Source of the DNA: Sediminibacterium ginsengisoli
GTDB taxonomy: Bacteria; Bacteroidota; Bacteroidia; Chitinophagales; Chitinophagaceae
Direction of reading: 5' to 3'
NCBI GenBank assembly: GCA_945865545.1
Contig: CAMBEQ010000006.1
Location: 1 to 64,000, forward strand
Length of the DNA: 64,000 nt
Within the stretch, counting starts at the first letter, position 1; each line of letters begins with the position of its first letter. The notes under the pieces are model-generated. The model was not told the origin of the DNA. It made no database searches and saw only the letters and a program-made list of their open reading frames with translations. Below, in pieces: positions 43,890 to 52,972 of the stretch. The position numbers and the translations under genes are program-made.

Positions 43890-43927
43890 ATATTTATTTC
43901 TTTATTTTCTAAAAAAGAAATAAATAT
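43890..43927. repeat. Hairpin B of the tandem repeat, with changed sequence but same stem
   Basis: ATATTTATTTCTT (43890-43902) pairs perfectly with AAGAAATAAATAT (43915-43927) across a 12-base loop. Several bases differ from hairpins A and C on both arms at once, so pairing is preserved. Confidence 0.85.
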
Positions 43928-43973
43928 AACTATTTTAAAAATTAATAATTTTTGAATAAATCATAAGAGGGTA

Positions 43974-44014
43974 TTATATAAATTCTTTTATTTAATAAAT
44001 AAGAATTTATATAA
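43974..44014. repeat. Hairpin C of the tandem repeat
   Basis: Same 14-bp perfect stem and 13-base loop as hairpin A, arms 43974-43987 and 44001-44014. It ends 4 bp before the stop codon of the nfu gene. Confidence 0.85.
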
Positions 44015-44017
44015 TAC

Positions 44018-44617
44018 CTACTCTGCTTCTGCGACTACTTCTTTTACTTCAGGAATCATGCGTTTCATCATGCCTTCAATACCTGCTTTTAAAGTAACCA
44101 TACTAGAAGGGCATCCGCTGCAAGAACCTTGCAACATTAAATTAACGATGCCGTCATTATAACTTTTAAATTGTATAGCACCGCCATCCATTTCAACTGC
44201 GGGCTTAACATAATTTTCTAATAATTCTTTTATACGTTTTACCACATCATCGTCATCGGCATGCACGGTGTTGGAAGCTTCTTGTTTTATTTTTGCAACT
44301 TCTTCCTCATTAACAACGACACCACCTGCTTCTAAATATTCTTTCAAAAAAGTTTTAATGGTAGGAATTACATCTTGCCAATCTTCATTTTCAGTGGCCT
44401 TGGTGAGTGTAATAAAATTACTAGCTATAAAAACACTTCTAATAAAGGGGAAACTAAATAATTCTTTTGCCAAAGGAGAGGCGATGGCTAAACTTTCATC
44501 AGCTATATCAATACTTTTTCCAGGATACAATAGTTTGTTGGCCACAAACTTCATCGTTTCTGGGTTAGGGGTCATTTCGGTATAAATGCTTACAATGGTA
44601 TTGCCTGTGGTAATCAT
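44018..44617 (-). CDS. NifU-like Fe-S scaffold/carrier protein (Nfu)
   Basis: A 199-residue protein with an N-terminal Nfu domain (EMTPNPETMKFVANKLLYPG) and a C-terminal NifU domain with the Fe-S binding CxxC in LQGSCSGCPSSMVTLKAGIE. It assembles or hands over iron-sulphur clusters. Cytoplasmic. The ATG at 44617 (MITTGNTIVSI) is chosen over a TTG at 44647, because an exact -7 element at 44645-44652 lies over that TTG. Its stop lies 4 bp from the tandem hairpin array. Confidence 0.92.
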   Translation of the reverse strand: MITTGNTIVSIYTEMTPNPETMKFVANKLLYPGKSIDIADESLAIASPLAKELFSFPFIRSVFIASNFITLTKATENEDWQDVIPTIKTFLKEYLEAGGVVVNEEEVAKIKQEASNTVHADDDDVVKRIKELLENYVKPAVEMDGGAIQFKSYNDGIVNLMLQGSCSGCPSSMVTLKAGIEGMMKRMIPEVKEVVAEAE

Positions 44618-44644
44618 AGTTTCTCTTTTTGGTAGAATTGAAAA

Positions 44645-44652
44645 CAAAATTA
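44645..44652 (-). promoter_or_regulatory. -7 element (TAATTTTG) of the nfu gene
   Basis: An exact TAnnTTTG on the minus strand, 27 bp before the chosen ATG. Confidence 0.5.
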
Positions 44653-44721
44653 ATCAAAAAGCTTAGGTTGTAACCTGCTTTGGGCTAGTTAATGCTTTAT
44701 TTTTCCGATATCGAAAGAAGA

Positions 44722-47058
44722 TTAAGGGACAATGCTCAATTTGGCATAGTTGAGCATGATCTTTTTCTCTCCATTTTTGTCAAAAAGAATCACTGCTATG
44801 GGATTGTGAGCAGATCCTTCAATTTCTTTGATAACGCCAAATCCAAATTTTTGATGCTCAATTTTACAACCGGCTTCTAAGGAAGACGGATCACAAGGAG
44901 TAAAATTAGCCGAAGGAATATGATTTTTATTGAGGGTATGTGGAGCTACTACTGGTAAATAGCTAGGCTTAGTTCCCTCCGTTTTTTTACTGGTTGTTTT
45001 CTCTGGATCATTCCAACTTTTATTATTACCGCCATGCATTCTATCGTAAGCAGATCCCCAACCTGAACTTTGGTTGCGAGCACCGCCACCTGAACTTGTT
45101 TTGTCAATTTGATCCTCTGGCATTTCATCAATAAATCGGCTTGGATCGTTTTGAACCAATTGCCCATATCGATAACGGGTGTTGGCATAAGTAAGCCACA
45201 AATGTTTTTTAGCTCTCGTTACAGCAACATAGAATAATCTTCTTTCTTCTTCTAATTCCTCACGTGTATTAACACTCATACCACTTGGGAATAAAGATTC
45301 TTCTAAGCCTACTAAAAATACACAAGCAAATTCTAATCCTTTTGCTGCGTGAACGGTCATTAATTTTACTGTATCCTCATTGCCTGTATCATTGTCTGCA
45401 TCGGTAATTAAAGTAATTTGTTGTAAGTAAGCGCCTAAACTAATATCACCTAATTCTCCATCTTCATTGCTGGGGCTTTCTGTCCACTCTTTGATAGAGT
45501 TTAATAATTCTTGAATGTTTTCGTATCGTGCTAATCCTTCTGTTGATTTATCTGTGAATAATTCTTTAACGATGTTAGTATGTTTGCCTACTTGTACCGC
45601 TACATCATAGGCATTGTGCTTAGTCAATTGATTTTGAAAATACTTAATCATCGTAACAAATTCTTCAATAGCGGTAAGGGTCCCTGCTTTAAATCCAAAA
45701 CCTTTGGCTTTTTCTAACACCTCAAAAAAGGTAATATTCTGCTCTCCTGCAATGACCAAACACTTTTCCATGGTGGTTTTGCCAATGCCACGTGCGGGAT
45801 AATTAATGATTCTTTTTAAACCTTCTTCGTCTTTGGTATTGACAATAATGCGCAAATAAGCGATATAATCTTTTATTTCTTTTCTTTGATAAAAACTAAG
45901 TCCTCCATAAATTTTATAGGCAATACCTGTTCTTCTTAAGCTTTCCTCAAAGGATCTACTTTGTGCATTGGTTCGGTATAAAATTGCGAAGTCTTTATTG
46001 TAAAAATGATTTCTTAATTTATTTTCTTGAATGGCGTCCGCAATAAATTTTCCTTCATCATTGTCCGTCATGGTACGCACTAATTTTATTTTATCACCCG
46101 CTTCATTTTCGGTCCATAATTCTTTTGGAATTTGTCCTATATTATTTTTTATGACATGATTGGCAACACCAATGATAGATTGACTGCTTCTATAATTTTG
46201 TTCTAACTTCACTAACTTTACATCGTCGTAATCTTTTTGAAACTGTAAAATATTCTCAATGGTAGCGCCACGGAAACTATAAATACTTTGCGCATCATCA
46301 CCTACGACACATAAATTTTCATGCACCGCTGCAAGTAGTTTTGCAATTTGATATTGTACGGGATTGGTATCCTGATACTCATCAATGAGTATGTATTTAA
46401 ATTTATGTTGGTATTTATGTAATACTTCTGGGAAATTGTTTAATAGCTCATGCATTTTAAATAATAAGTCATCAAAATCCATAGCGCCATTTTTAAAACA
46501 TCTTGCTGCATAACTTGCATAAATTTCTGCAATGGCAGGTCGATTAGATCTTGCATCTTCTTGTTTCAAAAAAGTATCTACTGCATATTCAGAGGGTCCT
46601 ACTAATGCATTTTTGGCAGCAGAAATTCGGTTGTGTACAATATTAGGCTTGTATAATTTATCATCTAAGCCCATATCATTGACCACCGCTTTAATTACTG
46701 ACCTAGAGTCTTCGGTATCATAGATGGTAAAGCTTTTAGGATAACCCAATTTATCTCCTTCCGCTCTTAGTATTCTAGCAAACACACTATGAAATGTACC
46801 AATGTACAAATTGCGTGCGTCTGTATTACCAAGTGCTTTTTCTACACGCTCTTTCATTTCAGCCGCAGCCTTATTCGTAAAAGTGAGTGCCAATATATTA
46901 AAAGCGTCTACTCCACTATGCATCAAATGAGCAACACGCGTGGTTAACACTTTTGTTTTTCCACTACCGGCCCCTGCTATAATCATCAAGGGGCCCTTTA
47001 GATGTAAAACGGCCTCTTTTTGCTTTTCATTTAAACCATTCAAATACGCTTCTTGCAT
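44722..47058 (-). CDS. UvrD/PcrA-type ATP-dependent DNA helicase
   Basis: A 778-residue superfamily 1A 3'-5' helicase. Motifs: Q-motif LNEKQKEAV, Walker A IIAGAGSGKTKVL, LTFTNKAAAEM, IDEYQDTNPVQYQ, VVGDDAQSIYSFRGA, LEQNYRSSQSI, VKLMTVHAAKGLEFACVFLVGLEE and YVAVTRAKKHLWL. A Gly/Ser-rich linker precedes a C-terminal Tudor-like segment (EAGCKIEHQKFGFGVIKEIEG), which is the PcrA RNA-polymerase-contact region. It works in excision repair and in clearing blocked complexes. The ATG at 47058 (MQEAYLNGLN) is used; a GTG lies 5 codons upstream. Confidence 0.96.
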   Translation of the reverse strand: MQEAYLNGLNEKQKEAVLHLKGPLMIIAGAGSGKTKVLTTRVAHLMHSGVDAFNILALTFTNKAAAEMKERVEKALGNTDARNLYIGTFHSVFARILRAEGDKLGYPKSFTIYDTEDSRSVIKAVVNDMGLDDKLYKPNIVHNRISAAKNALVGPSEYAVDTFLKQEDARSNRPAIAEIYASYAARCFKNGAMDFDDLLFKMHELLNNFPEVLHKYQHKFKYILIDEYQDTNPVQYQIAKLLAAVHENLCVVGDDAQSIYSFRGATIENILQFQKDYDDVKLVKLEQNYRSSQSIIGVANHVIKNNIGQIPKELWTENEAGDKIKLVRTMTDNDEGKFIADAIQENKLRNHFYNKDFAILYRTNAQSRSFEESLRRTGIAYKIYGGLSFYQRKEIKDYIAYLRIIVNTKDEEGLKRIINYPARGIGKTTMEKCLVIAGEQNITFFEVLEKAKGFGFKAGTLTAIEEFVTMIKYFQNQLTKHNAYDVAVQVGKHTNIVKELFTDKSTEGLARYENIQELLNSIKEWTESPSNEDGELGDISLGAYLQQITLITDADNDTGNEDTVKLMTVHAAKGLEFACVFLVGLEESLFPSGMSVNTREELEEERRLFYVAVTRAKKHLWLTYANTRYRYGQLVQNDPSRFIDEMPEDQIDKTSSGGGARNQSSGWGSAYDRMHGGNNKSWNDPEKTTSKKTEGTKPSYLPVVAPHTLNKNHIPSANFTPCDPSSLEAGCKIEHQKFGFGVIKEIEGSAHNPIAVILFDKNGEKKIMLNYAKLSIVP

Positions 47059-47138
47059 AGGGCGAAGATACACTCCAAATGCTTGATTATAATTGCTGGT
47101 GGAAAACTATAAGACGAAAAAATAAAAATTATTTAAAT

Positions 47139-47170
47139 AAAAAGCCCCCCGAAAATTCGAGGGGCTTTTT
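47139..47170 (-). terminator. Intrinsic terminator of the OmpA-like gene
   Basis: AAAAAGCCCC (47139-47148) pairs with GGGGCTTTTT (47161-47170); on the minus strand the stem is followed by a T-rich stretch. It ends the OmpA-like gene's transcript before uvrD/pcrA, and can also work on the plus strand. Confidence 0.8.
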
Positions 47171-47216
47171 AAAATAGGGAAAAACTATTTTAAAATCTAT
47201 AGTTTAATTGTACCAA

Positions 47217-48107
47217 CTACTTTTTTTCAAGTAATTGAAAGAACTGATCTAATTGAGGAAGAATAACAATTCTTGTTCTACGATTAGCTGCTCTGTTATC
47301 AGGTGTATCATTTTCTGTTAAAGGAATGTACTCACTTCTTCCAGCTGCAGTCATACGCTTAGGATCAATACCATAAGTTTCTTGTAATATACGAACTATC
47401 GTAGTGGCACGCTTAACACTTAAATCCCAGTTGTCTTCCATTAGGTTGCCTGAACTAATAATTTGCTTAGAATCTGTATGGCCTTCTACCATAAATTCAA
47501 TATTTGGTTGTGCAGCCAATACCTTAGCCACTTTTCCTAATACTACTTTAGCTTTATCTGTTATACTAAAGCTGCCACTTTTAAATAATAATTTATCTGA
47601 AATATCTACATAAACTACTCCCTTATCTACTTTAACATTGATGTCTCCATCATTCAAATCCCCAATGGCTCCTTTCAAGTTCATTACCAAATTCATATTG
47701 ATAGAATCTTTACGTGCCATAGAGCTTTGTAAGCCTTGAATGTATAAATCCTTAGCTCCAATATTGTCTAATGACTTTTTAATACTTTCAGCTTGAGCAC
47801 CTGTTACAACAGACATGTCTTTCAATTGGCTTAAAACCACATTGTTATTTGATCTTAAAAATTCAACTTGTTTGTTTAAATCATCAATGGTTGATTGTAA
47901 TGACTTTGTTTTATCGCTTGCTTTTTCTGCATCCGACTTGCTTTTTGTAATAGCATCTTGTGCGTCACGATACTTTCCTTGTAATTCTGCATAAGCACCA
48001 TTTAATTGTCCAAATTTGGTTTCTGCCTCTTGTAATTTTTTAGGACTTACACAAGAATAAGCACCTAAGCTAATAACAGCAAGTGCTAAAAAAATTTTAC
48101 TTTTCAT
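47217..48107 (-). CDS. OmpA family lipoprotein with coiled coil
   Basis: A 296-residue exported protein. The signal peptide ends in a lipobox (SLGAYSC, Cys19), so it is lipid-anchored. A long coiled coil follows (about residues 25-130, rich in KSDAEKASDKTKSLQSTIDDLNKQ) and then an OmpA peptidoglycan-binding domain (about 165-290) with FMVEGHTDSKQI, NWDLSVKRATTIVRIL and NRAANRRTRIVILP. It would tie the outer membrane to the cell wall. Terminator behind, AT-rich leader of about 90 bp ahead; no exact -7 element found there. Confidence 0.92.
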   Translation of the reverse strand: MKSKIFLALAVISLGAYSCVSPKKLQEAETKFGQLNGAYAELQGKYRDAQDAITKSKSDAEKASDKTKSLQSTIDDLNKQVEFLRSNNNVVLSQLKDMSVVTGAQAESIKKSLDNIGAKDLYIQGLQSSMARKDSINMNLVMNLKGAIGDLNDGDINVKVDKGVVYVDISDKLLFKSGSFSITDKAKVVLGKVAKVLAAQPNIEFMVEGHTDSKQIISSGNLMEDNWDLSVKRATTIVRILQETYGIDPKRMTAAGRSEYIPLTENDTPDNRAANRRTRIVILPQLDQFFQLLEKK

Positions 48108-48200
48108 TTTTTTTCTTTTTAATTTATATTAAACATCACCAGTGAGTTGTAAAAATACAAATATTGCTTAAAAAGTTAAACAATATTTTGTTAAAGCACC

Positions 48201-48764
48201 TCAGCTTTCTATGTCTTCGGTAATCCCTAAATTAGGTATATATCCTTGAAAATCCTTAAAAAATTGGACAATTTTAAACTTATCAGCCTTTTCGTCGTCA
48301 GAAACAAAAAAGGGCTCAGCAAAAACCACTTTGCGACTTTTAAAATCAAGACCCACCATCACTATAGGGACATTGGCATTTTTGGCAATATGATAAAAGC
48401 CCGACCGAAGCTTGGTCACTTTTTTACGGGTTCCTTCTGGAGATAAAGCCAAATGAAAACGCAGCTTTTTATTAAATAGAGCTACCACCTGGTCCACCAT
48501 ATTGTGCTGCTGCCGCCGGTCCACCGGATAGGCGCCTAAATACCTCATTAACCATCCAAGTGGAGGCCAAAAAAGTTCACTTTTCCCTAAAAAATGTACA
48601 AATTCAAAATGCATTTTTTTACGAATAGCTAATCCTACAAAAAAATCAAAACTATGTGTATGCGGTGCTACTATAATAATAGACTTAGGCAATTCAAAGT
48701 GAAATTTTCCTTCAATTCTCCAACCTCGAATATTAAATAACCACCAAGCTAGTAATTGTTGCAT
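48201..48764 (-). CDS. 1-acylglycerol-3-phosphate acyltransferase family protein (short)
   Basis: A 187-residue PlsC-like protein with the HxxxxD motif in VAPHTHSFDFFVG, FLGKSELFWPPLGWLMRYLGAYPVDR and the phosphate-binding block LSPEGTRKKV. It has no C-terminal membrane pair, unlike the longer member at 22087. The WW-start (AWWLFNIRGWRIEGKF) is typical of small acyltransferases of unknown acceptor in Bacteroidota. It is the last gene upstream of the OmpA-like gene on this strand and is separated from mnmH by 54 bp. Confidence 0.85.
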   Translation of the reverse strand: MQQLLAWWLFNIRGWRIEGKFHFELPKSIIIVAPHTHSFDFFVGLAIRKKMHFEFVHFLGKSELFWPPLGWLMRYLGAYPVDRRQQHNMVDQVVALFNKKLRFHLALSPEGTRKKVTKLRSGFYHIAKNANVPIVMVGLDFKSRKVVFAEPFFVSDDEKADKFKIVQFFKDFQGYIPNLGITEDIES

Positions 48765-48818
48765 AAATTATAAAACTAAAGTTAATGAAAAATTTCAATT
48801 CTTAATTAATGAGCTACA

Positions 48819-49877
48819 TCACTTATTGAGCTGTTCAATTAACCCTGCATTCAATAAGGGGTCTACTTTTTCAGAAATAATCGGAATTAATTCTATTTTA
48901 GGTAAGGGCTCTTTATTTACATTTTTTTCATACCACTTATCATAGTACTTTAATAAAATAAAAAAGGCCTCTTTGAATTCTCCTTCTATAATATGATTGA
49001 TAGCGGTTTTGGTTTCTAGCCCACCCAATCTTTTTTGAATTCTTAAAGTAGCATTCATTAAACTTTGCTTGTCAAATTTTCCATATCCTTCTAAAATAAA
49101 ATTAAGCCTTTCTTCAAATGGGATGGTTAAAAAATAACACGTACTATTTCTCATTAAATGAAATAAAGGTGTCGGGATTAAAACGGTTCCAATTCTTTGG
49201 CTTTCATCTTCAATCCAAATAGGGCCATTATTTTTATTTTGTTCAAGAAGTGAATGAGCTAAACTATTTTCAAACATTTCTTGACTGGGTTGAATGGCTT
49301 GTCCAATGGCTCCATAGGCAGATCCTTTATGATGTGCCAAGCCCTCTAAATCAATAACGCTATATTTTCTTTTTTGCAATTCTTGTAAAATTTCTGTCTT
49401 ACCCGAACCAGTATAACCACCTAAAACTTTACAGGCATAAGGGATATTAAATTGTGCTAACACCCAATTTCTATAAGCTTTATAACCCCCAGTAAGTTGT
49501 ATCACTTTATAGCCATATACATCTAATAACCAGGCTACTGCTGCACTGCGCATACCGCCTCTCCAACAATGAATGTAAATGGTTGGCTTGGCTGAAGCAT
49601 TGTTTTTTTGTTTTTCACTCATCCAAGATTCTACTGTTTCAATCATACTAAGCATTTTGTTTCCAAAAAGAGGCAGCCCTGCTTTGATAGCTGCTTCCCT
49701 GCTTTGTTTTTTATAAGTAGTACCAATAATAGCACGCTCTTCATTGGTAAATAAAGGAAGATTTTGAGCACTAGGTATGTGCGCATGATCATATTCTGCT
49801 GGGCTTCTTACATCAATAATGATGCCTGTAGCTGCTTGAATGATAAAATCCTCGATATTAATTTTTTGTACAGCCAT
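48819..49877 (-). CDS. mnmH: tRNA 2-selenouridine synthase
   Basis: A 352-residue protein with an N-terminal rhodanese domain (active Cys in HCWRGGMRSAAVAWLL) and a C-terminal P-loop domain (GGYTGSGKTEIL, then DLEGLAHHKGSAYGA). This order and length define MnmH/SelU, which changes 2-thiouridine to 2-selenouridine at the wobble position of some tRNAs through a geranylated intermediate. The selenium donor enzyme SelD is not in the window. It lies 1 bp after the glycosyltransferase gene. Confidence 0.93.
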   Translation of the reverse strand: MAVQKINIEDFIIQAATGIIIDVRSPAEYDHAHIPSAQNLPLFTNEERAIIGTTYKKQSREAAIKAGLPLFGNKMLSMIETVESWMSEKQKNNASAKPTIYIHCWRGGMRSAAVAWLLDVYGYKVIQLTGGYKAYRNWVLAQFNIPYACKVLGGYTGSGKTEILQELQKRKYSVIDLEGLAHHKGSAYGAIGQAIQPSQEMFENSLAHSLLEQNKNNGPIWIEDESQRIGTVLIPTPLFHLMRNSTCYFLTIPFEERLNFILEGYGKFDKQSLMNATLRIQKRLGGLETKTAINHIIEGEFKEAFFILLKYYDKWYEKNVNKEPLPKIELIPIISEKVDPLLNAGLIEQLNK

Positions 49878-49878
49878 A

Positions 49879-50973
49879 CTATAAAGTTAATCGCTTTATG
49901 GCAGCTTCAAGCGCTTCTGTAGAAAATGCTGAAAAGGGAGGCTGTTTAAAATTAAAACGACTTGCTTCTTCTAAAGCTACTTTCAAATTAAAATTTTCTT
50001 GATTAAAACATAGTGCCCAATTTTTTTCTTGCCATAAATTTCCTAAATACAATTGCTCTGTTTGACCTGGCGTAGGAATAAAAATTAATTTTTTTCCAAA
50101 GGGGATCAGTTCCATCAGCGTGGTATACCCTCCTCTACAAATAATATATTCTGCATTTTGTATTTCTTTCACTAATTCAGTCGCTGCTAAATGCGGATAA
50201 ATGATAGACCTAGCTGTTTGTTGATAAGCTTTATTATTATTAGGCGTCCCTGCAATAAGAACAAAAGACAGCTTTAATTCATTGCCCATTTTCCATAATA
50301 AATTTTCTAATAAAGTTCTTTGTGGTTCAGGCCCCGACACGATGCCTAAAAAAATGTTGGTAGAATTAGTTGTAATAGCATTATTTTTGGCTGCTTCCAT
50401 TAATCTAGATAAGCAACCCATATACCATATAGGAATGGCCGGCTTATGGGGAGGATTTGATAAAATGCCTGATAAATTATCGTTACCGGCGATATCTGGA
50501 ATCCAACAAGCAGAAAATCGATTTAACCATGCATATACTAATTTTTGAAATAATCTTGTTGCCCATGTAAAATGCATTTGTAAATTTAACTGATGGGTAA
50601 TAAATACAGAGGGAACTTGCTGATGATAAAAACCAAAACGATTGTCTGAAATAATTAAATCAAATTGAAATTGTTGCTGCGCCTTCTTTAGCCAGTAGTA
50701 TTCGTAAACAATACTGTAAATAATTTTAGGAACTTGGGTTAATAAAATTATAGGAAGCACATAGCCCCTTTTAGCATATTTGATTCTATAGCCCCTTAAG
50801 TTTAAAAAAGTAGCCGTAGGGAGGGCTTCTTTTAAAATAGTTTCATGATTTTTTTCAGTAGCAATATATACCTCATAGCCTAGGGCTTGTAATGATTTGA
50901 TGAGGGTAATACACCTTGTGGCGTGTCCCAAACCCCAATCAATGGGTGAAATACAAACGGAAGGCTTTTTCAT
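49879..50973 (-). CDS. Glycosyltransferase, MurG/GT28-like fold
   Basis: A 364-residue cytoplasmic GT-B protein. The N-terminal IDWGLGHATRCITLIKSLQALGYEVYIATE resembles UDP-glycosyltransferase binding turns, and the C-terminal block IICRGGYTTLMELIPFGKKLIFIPTPGQTEQLYLG is the nucleotide-sugar grip of the MurG/GT28 group (GG..T..E....G.P....P.P.....Q). The acceptor is unknown; a Bacteroidota-wide family of such proteins exists without defined function. The gene is followed 1 bp later by mnmH. Confidence 0.82.
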   Translation of the reverse strand: MKKPSVCISPIDWGLGHATRCITLIKSLQALGYEVYIATEKNHETILKEALPTATFLNLRGYRIKYAKRGYVLPIILLTQVPKIIYSIVYEYYWLKKAQQQFQFDLIISDNRFGFYHQQVPSVFITHQLNLQMHFTWATRLFQKLVYAWLNRFSACWIPDIAGNDNLSGILSNPPHKPAIPIWYMGCLSRLMEAAKNNAITTNSTNIFLGIVSGPEPQRTLLENLLWKMGNELKLSFVLIAGTPNNNKAYQQTARSIIYPHLAATELVKEIQNAEYIICRGGYTTLMELIPFGKKLIFIPTPGQTEQLYLGNLWQEKNWALCFNQENFNLKVALEEASRFNFKQPPFSAFSTEALEAAIKRLTL

Positions 50974-51013
50974 AAAGTGCTAATTTAATCAATATTATAC
51001 ATGTTTAAAACTG

Positions 51014-51021
51014 TAAATTTG
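51014..51021 (+). promoter_or_regulatory. -7 element (TAAATTTG) of the DUF5690 gene
   Basis: An exact TAnnTTTG, 22 bp before the ATG, in the short divergent gap to the glycosyltransferase gene. Confidence 0.45.
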
Positions 51022-51043
51022 ATTTAGGATTAAAACTACCCCA

Positions 51044-52312
51044 ATGCCTTTATTTACAAAAGATAAATCTATTGCTTTATATGCCGCATTGGTTTCTTTT
51101 GGTACCTATGTTTTTGTTTTTGGATTTAGAAAATCTTTTACTGTTTGCACTTTTGATGGATTAACTTTTGGCCCTATTGCTTATAAAACAGCATTGGTGA
51201 TAAGTCAAATGTTAGGGTATCTATTGGCCAAGTTTTATGGTATTAAATTTATTTCAGGCCTACAGAAGGTAAATCGGTATAAAATTATTTTTTTATTAAC
51301 TGGAATTTCTTGGTTCGCTTGGTTGTTATTTGCTATTGTTCCAGCGCCCTATAATGTAGTTTTTTTGTTTTTAAATGGATTTCCTTTAGGCATGTTGTGG
51401 GGGATTGTTTTTTCTTATGTGGAAGGGCGAAAGAGTACCGATTTCATTGGAGCCGCTTTAGCCGTGAGTTTTATTTTTGCTTCGGGTTGGGTAAAATCGG
51501 TAGGCGCTTGGTTAATGGCAGAATATTCTATTACCCAATTTTGGGTTCCTTTTTGTACAGGATTGGTTTTTGCGTTACCACTTATTATATGTGTATATGG
51601 TTTAGAAAAAATACCAGCTCCTTCTGAAGAAGACGAGTTATTAAGAACTAAGCGTATCCCAATGACGGGCACGGATAGAAAAAAGTTATTGAAACAATAC
51701 TTACCAGGCATTATTGCCTTTGTAGTTATTTATTTATTTGCCACTATATTTAGAGATATCCGAGATAATTTTTCTGCTGATATGTGGAAGGAGATGGGTT
51801 ATACATCGAGCCCTTCTATATTTACACAAACTGAAACCCCTATTACTATTTTTATTTTAATAATTATGGGCGCTGTGGTGCTGATTAAAAATAGTTTTAA
51901 AGCATTAATGGTGGCCCATGTTTTTATTTTAATTGGATTTATAGTAGCAGGTGTTTCTACGTATTATTTTTCCTATCATTTATTAACTCCTTTTTGGTGG
52001 ATGATTTGGGTGGGCCTTGGTTTGTACTTGGTCTATATTCCCTTTAATTCAATTTTCTTCGATCGATTGATTGCTGCATTTTCTATGAAAGGCAACGCTG
52101 GCTTCTTTATATATGTTGCGGATTCGGTGGGTTATGTAGGAAGCGTAACGGTAATGCTAGCTAAAGAGGGCATGAGCTTACAAATTAAATGGACGCAATT
52201 TTTTTCACAAAGTGTAATGATCCTTTCTCTAGTGGGAATATTCATTACCCTATATGCAATGTATTATTTTTCAAAAAAACATAAGGCAACTCAAGCCATT
52301 GCTTCTTTTTAA
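51044..52312 (+). CDS. DUF5690 family membrane protein (MFS-like)
   Basis: A 422-residue protein with about 12 membrane segments. The conserved blocks FVFGFRKSFTVCTFDG, GFPLGMLWGIVFSYVEGRKSTDFIGA and the cytoplasmic FATIFRDIRDNFSADMW match DUF5690 as I remember it. The family has a transporter-like fold and no proven substrate. A loop of about 40 residues (PAPSEEDELLRTKRIP) separates the halves. It is transcribed alone from its own promoter element and converges with msrB. Confidence 0.78.
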   Translation: MPLFTKDKSIALYAALVSFGTYVFVFGFRKSFTVCTFDGLTFGPIAYKTALVISQMLGYLLAKFYGIKFISGLQKVNRYKIIFLLTGISWFAWLLFAIVPAPYNVVFLFLNGFPLGMLWGIVFSYVEGRKSTDFIGAALAVSFIFASGWVKSVGAWLMAEYSITQFWVPFCTGLVFALPLIICVYGLEKIPAPSEEDELLRTKRIPMTGTDRKKLLKQYLPGIIAFVVIYLFATIFRDIRDNFSADMWKEMGYTSSPSIFTQTETPITIFILIIMGAVVLIKNSFKALMVAHVFILIGFIVAGVSTYYFSYHLLTPFWWMIWVGLGLYLVYIPFNSIFFDRLIAAFSMKGNAGFFIYVADSVGYVGSVTVMLAKEGMSLQIKWTQFFSQSVMILSLVGIFITLYAMYYFSKKHKATQAIASF

Positions 52313-52333
52313 GCATCTAATGATACAACCTTT

Positions 52334-52849
52334 TTATTTTTCTAAAGCAAGGACAACGCCGTTAATGCAATAACGTAAACCAGTGGGTGGCGGTCCATCC
52401 TCAAAAACATGTCCTAAATGTCCTTTGCATTTTCCGCATTCTACTTCAGTTCTCACCATGCCATGGCTATTGTCGGGAATATAAATAATAGAACTTTTAG
52501 TGATTGGTTCAAAAAAGCTAGGCCAGCCACAACCACTTTCAAATTTGGCGGTGCTTTTAAATAAGGGGTTACCACAGGCTGCACAATGAAAAGTACCCAC
52601 TTCTTTACTTGTTTCAAAAGCGCTACTAAAAGGCCTTTCGGTTCCTTTTTCTCTTGCTATTTGATATACTTCGGGCGATAACACTTGTTTCCAAACACTA
52701 TCTGCTAGTACCAGCTTTTCTTTGCTCGTAGTGGAGTAAAACTTATTTTTCATTTCTGACATAGCGGCATTATTTAATTTGCTTTTATTCGGATTCTGAG
52801 CGCAGGCTCCAAGACTTAGTAATAGGAAACAACAGATGATTTTGTACAT
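52334..52849 (-). CDS. msrB: Peptide-methionine (R)-S-oxide reductase, lipoprotein form
   Basis: A 171-residue MsrB that repairs R-methionine sulphoxide in proteins. The zinc ligands are in [11 protein letters not shown] and [13 protein letters not shown]; the catalytic Cys is in [20 protein letters not shown] is the family core. The signal peptide has a lipobox (LSLGACAQ), so the enzyme is probably anchored on the periplasmic face, protecting envelope proteins. It is a single-gene unit that converges with DUF5690. Confidence 0.94.
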   Translation of the reverse strand: MYKIICCFLLLSLGACAQNPNKSKLNNAAMSEMKNKFYSTTSKEKLVLADSVWKQVLSPEVYQIAREKGTERPFSSAFETSKEVGTFHCAACGNPLFKSTAKFESGCGWPSFFEPITKSSIIYIPDNSHGMVRTEVECGKCKGHLGHVFEDGPPPTGLRYCINGVVLALEK

Positions 52850-52948
52850 AGACTCTTATTCGGTAGTAAAAATACTAACAACTATTCATCTTTTTTGTTT
52901 AGTTTATATTTAAAAAAGGAGATTTTTTATAAATCTACGACAGTTCAG

Positions 52949-52956
52949 TATATTTG
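52949..52956 (+). promoter_or_regulatory. -7 element (TATATTTG) of adk
   Basis: An exact TAnnTTTG with TTTT about 20 bp upstream as a -33 partner. It is 16 bp before the adk ATG and rules out an in-frame TTG at 52895. Confidence 0.55.
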
Positions 52957-52972
52957 TTGTCAACCCTATAGC

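Larger units (their letters stand above)
43742..44014. repeat. Tandem repeat of about 86 bp, three full units plus 14 bp, with hairpins
   Basis: Units run 43742-43828 (87 bp), 43829-43914 (86), 43915-44000 (86) and a partial 44001-44014. Each begins AAGAA(T/A)(T/A)(T/A)ATATA and carries ACTATTT(T/C), an A-run/T-run stem and TTGAATAAATCATAA. Unit junctions form perfect 13- to 14-bp stems. The array fills the whole gap between the converging genes kdnB and nfu, from the last stop-codon base of kdnB to 4 bp before the nfu stop. Confidence 0.9.

Noticed and set aside
43742..44014. CRISPR array
   Set aside because: Units of 86-87 bp are repeated nearly whole, with no short repeat/unique spacer alternation and no cas genes.
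52895..52972. N-terminal extension of adk from a TTG
   Set aside because: It would contain the promoter -7 element; the ATG at 52973 gives the family N-terminus.
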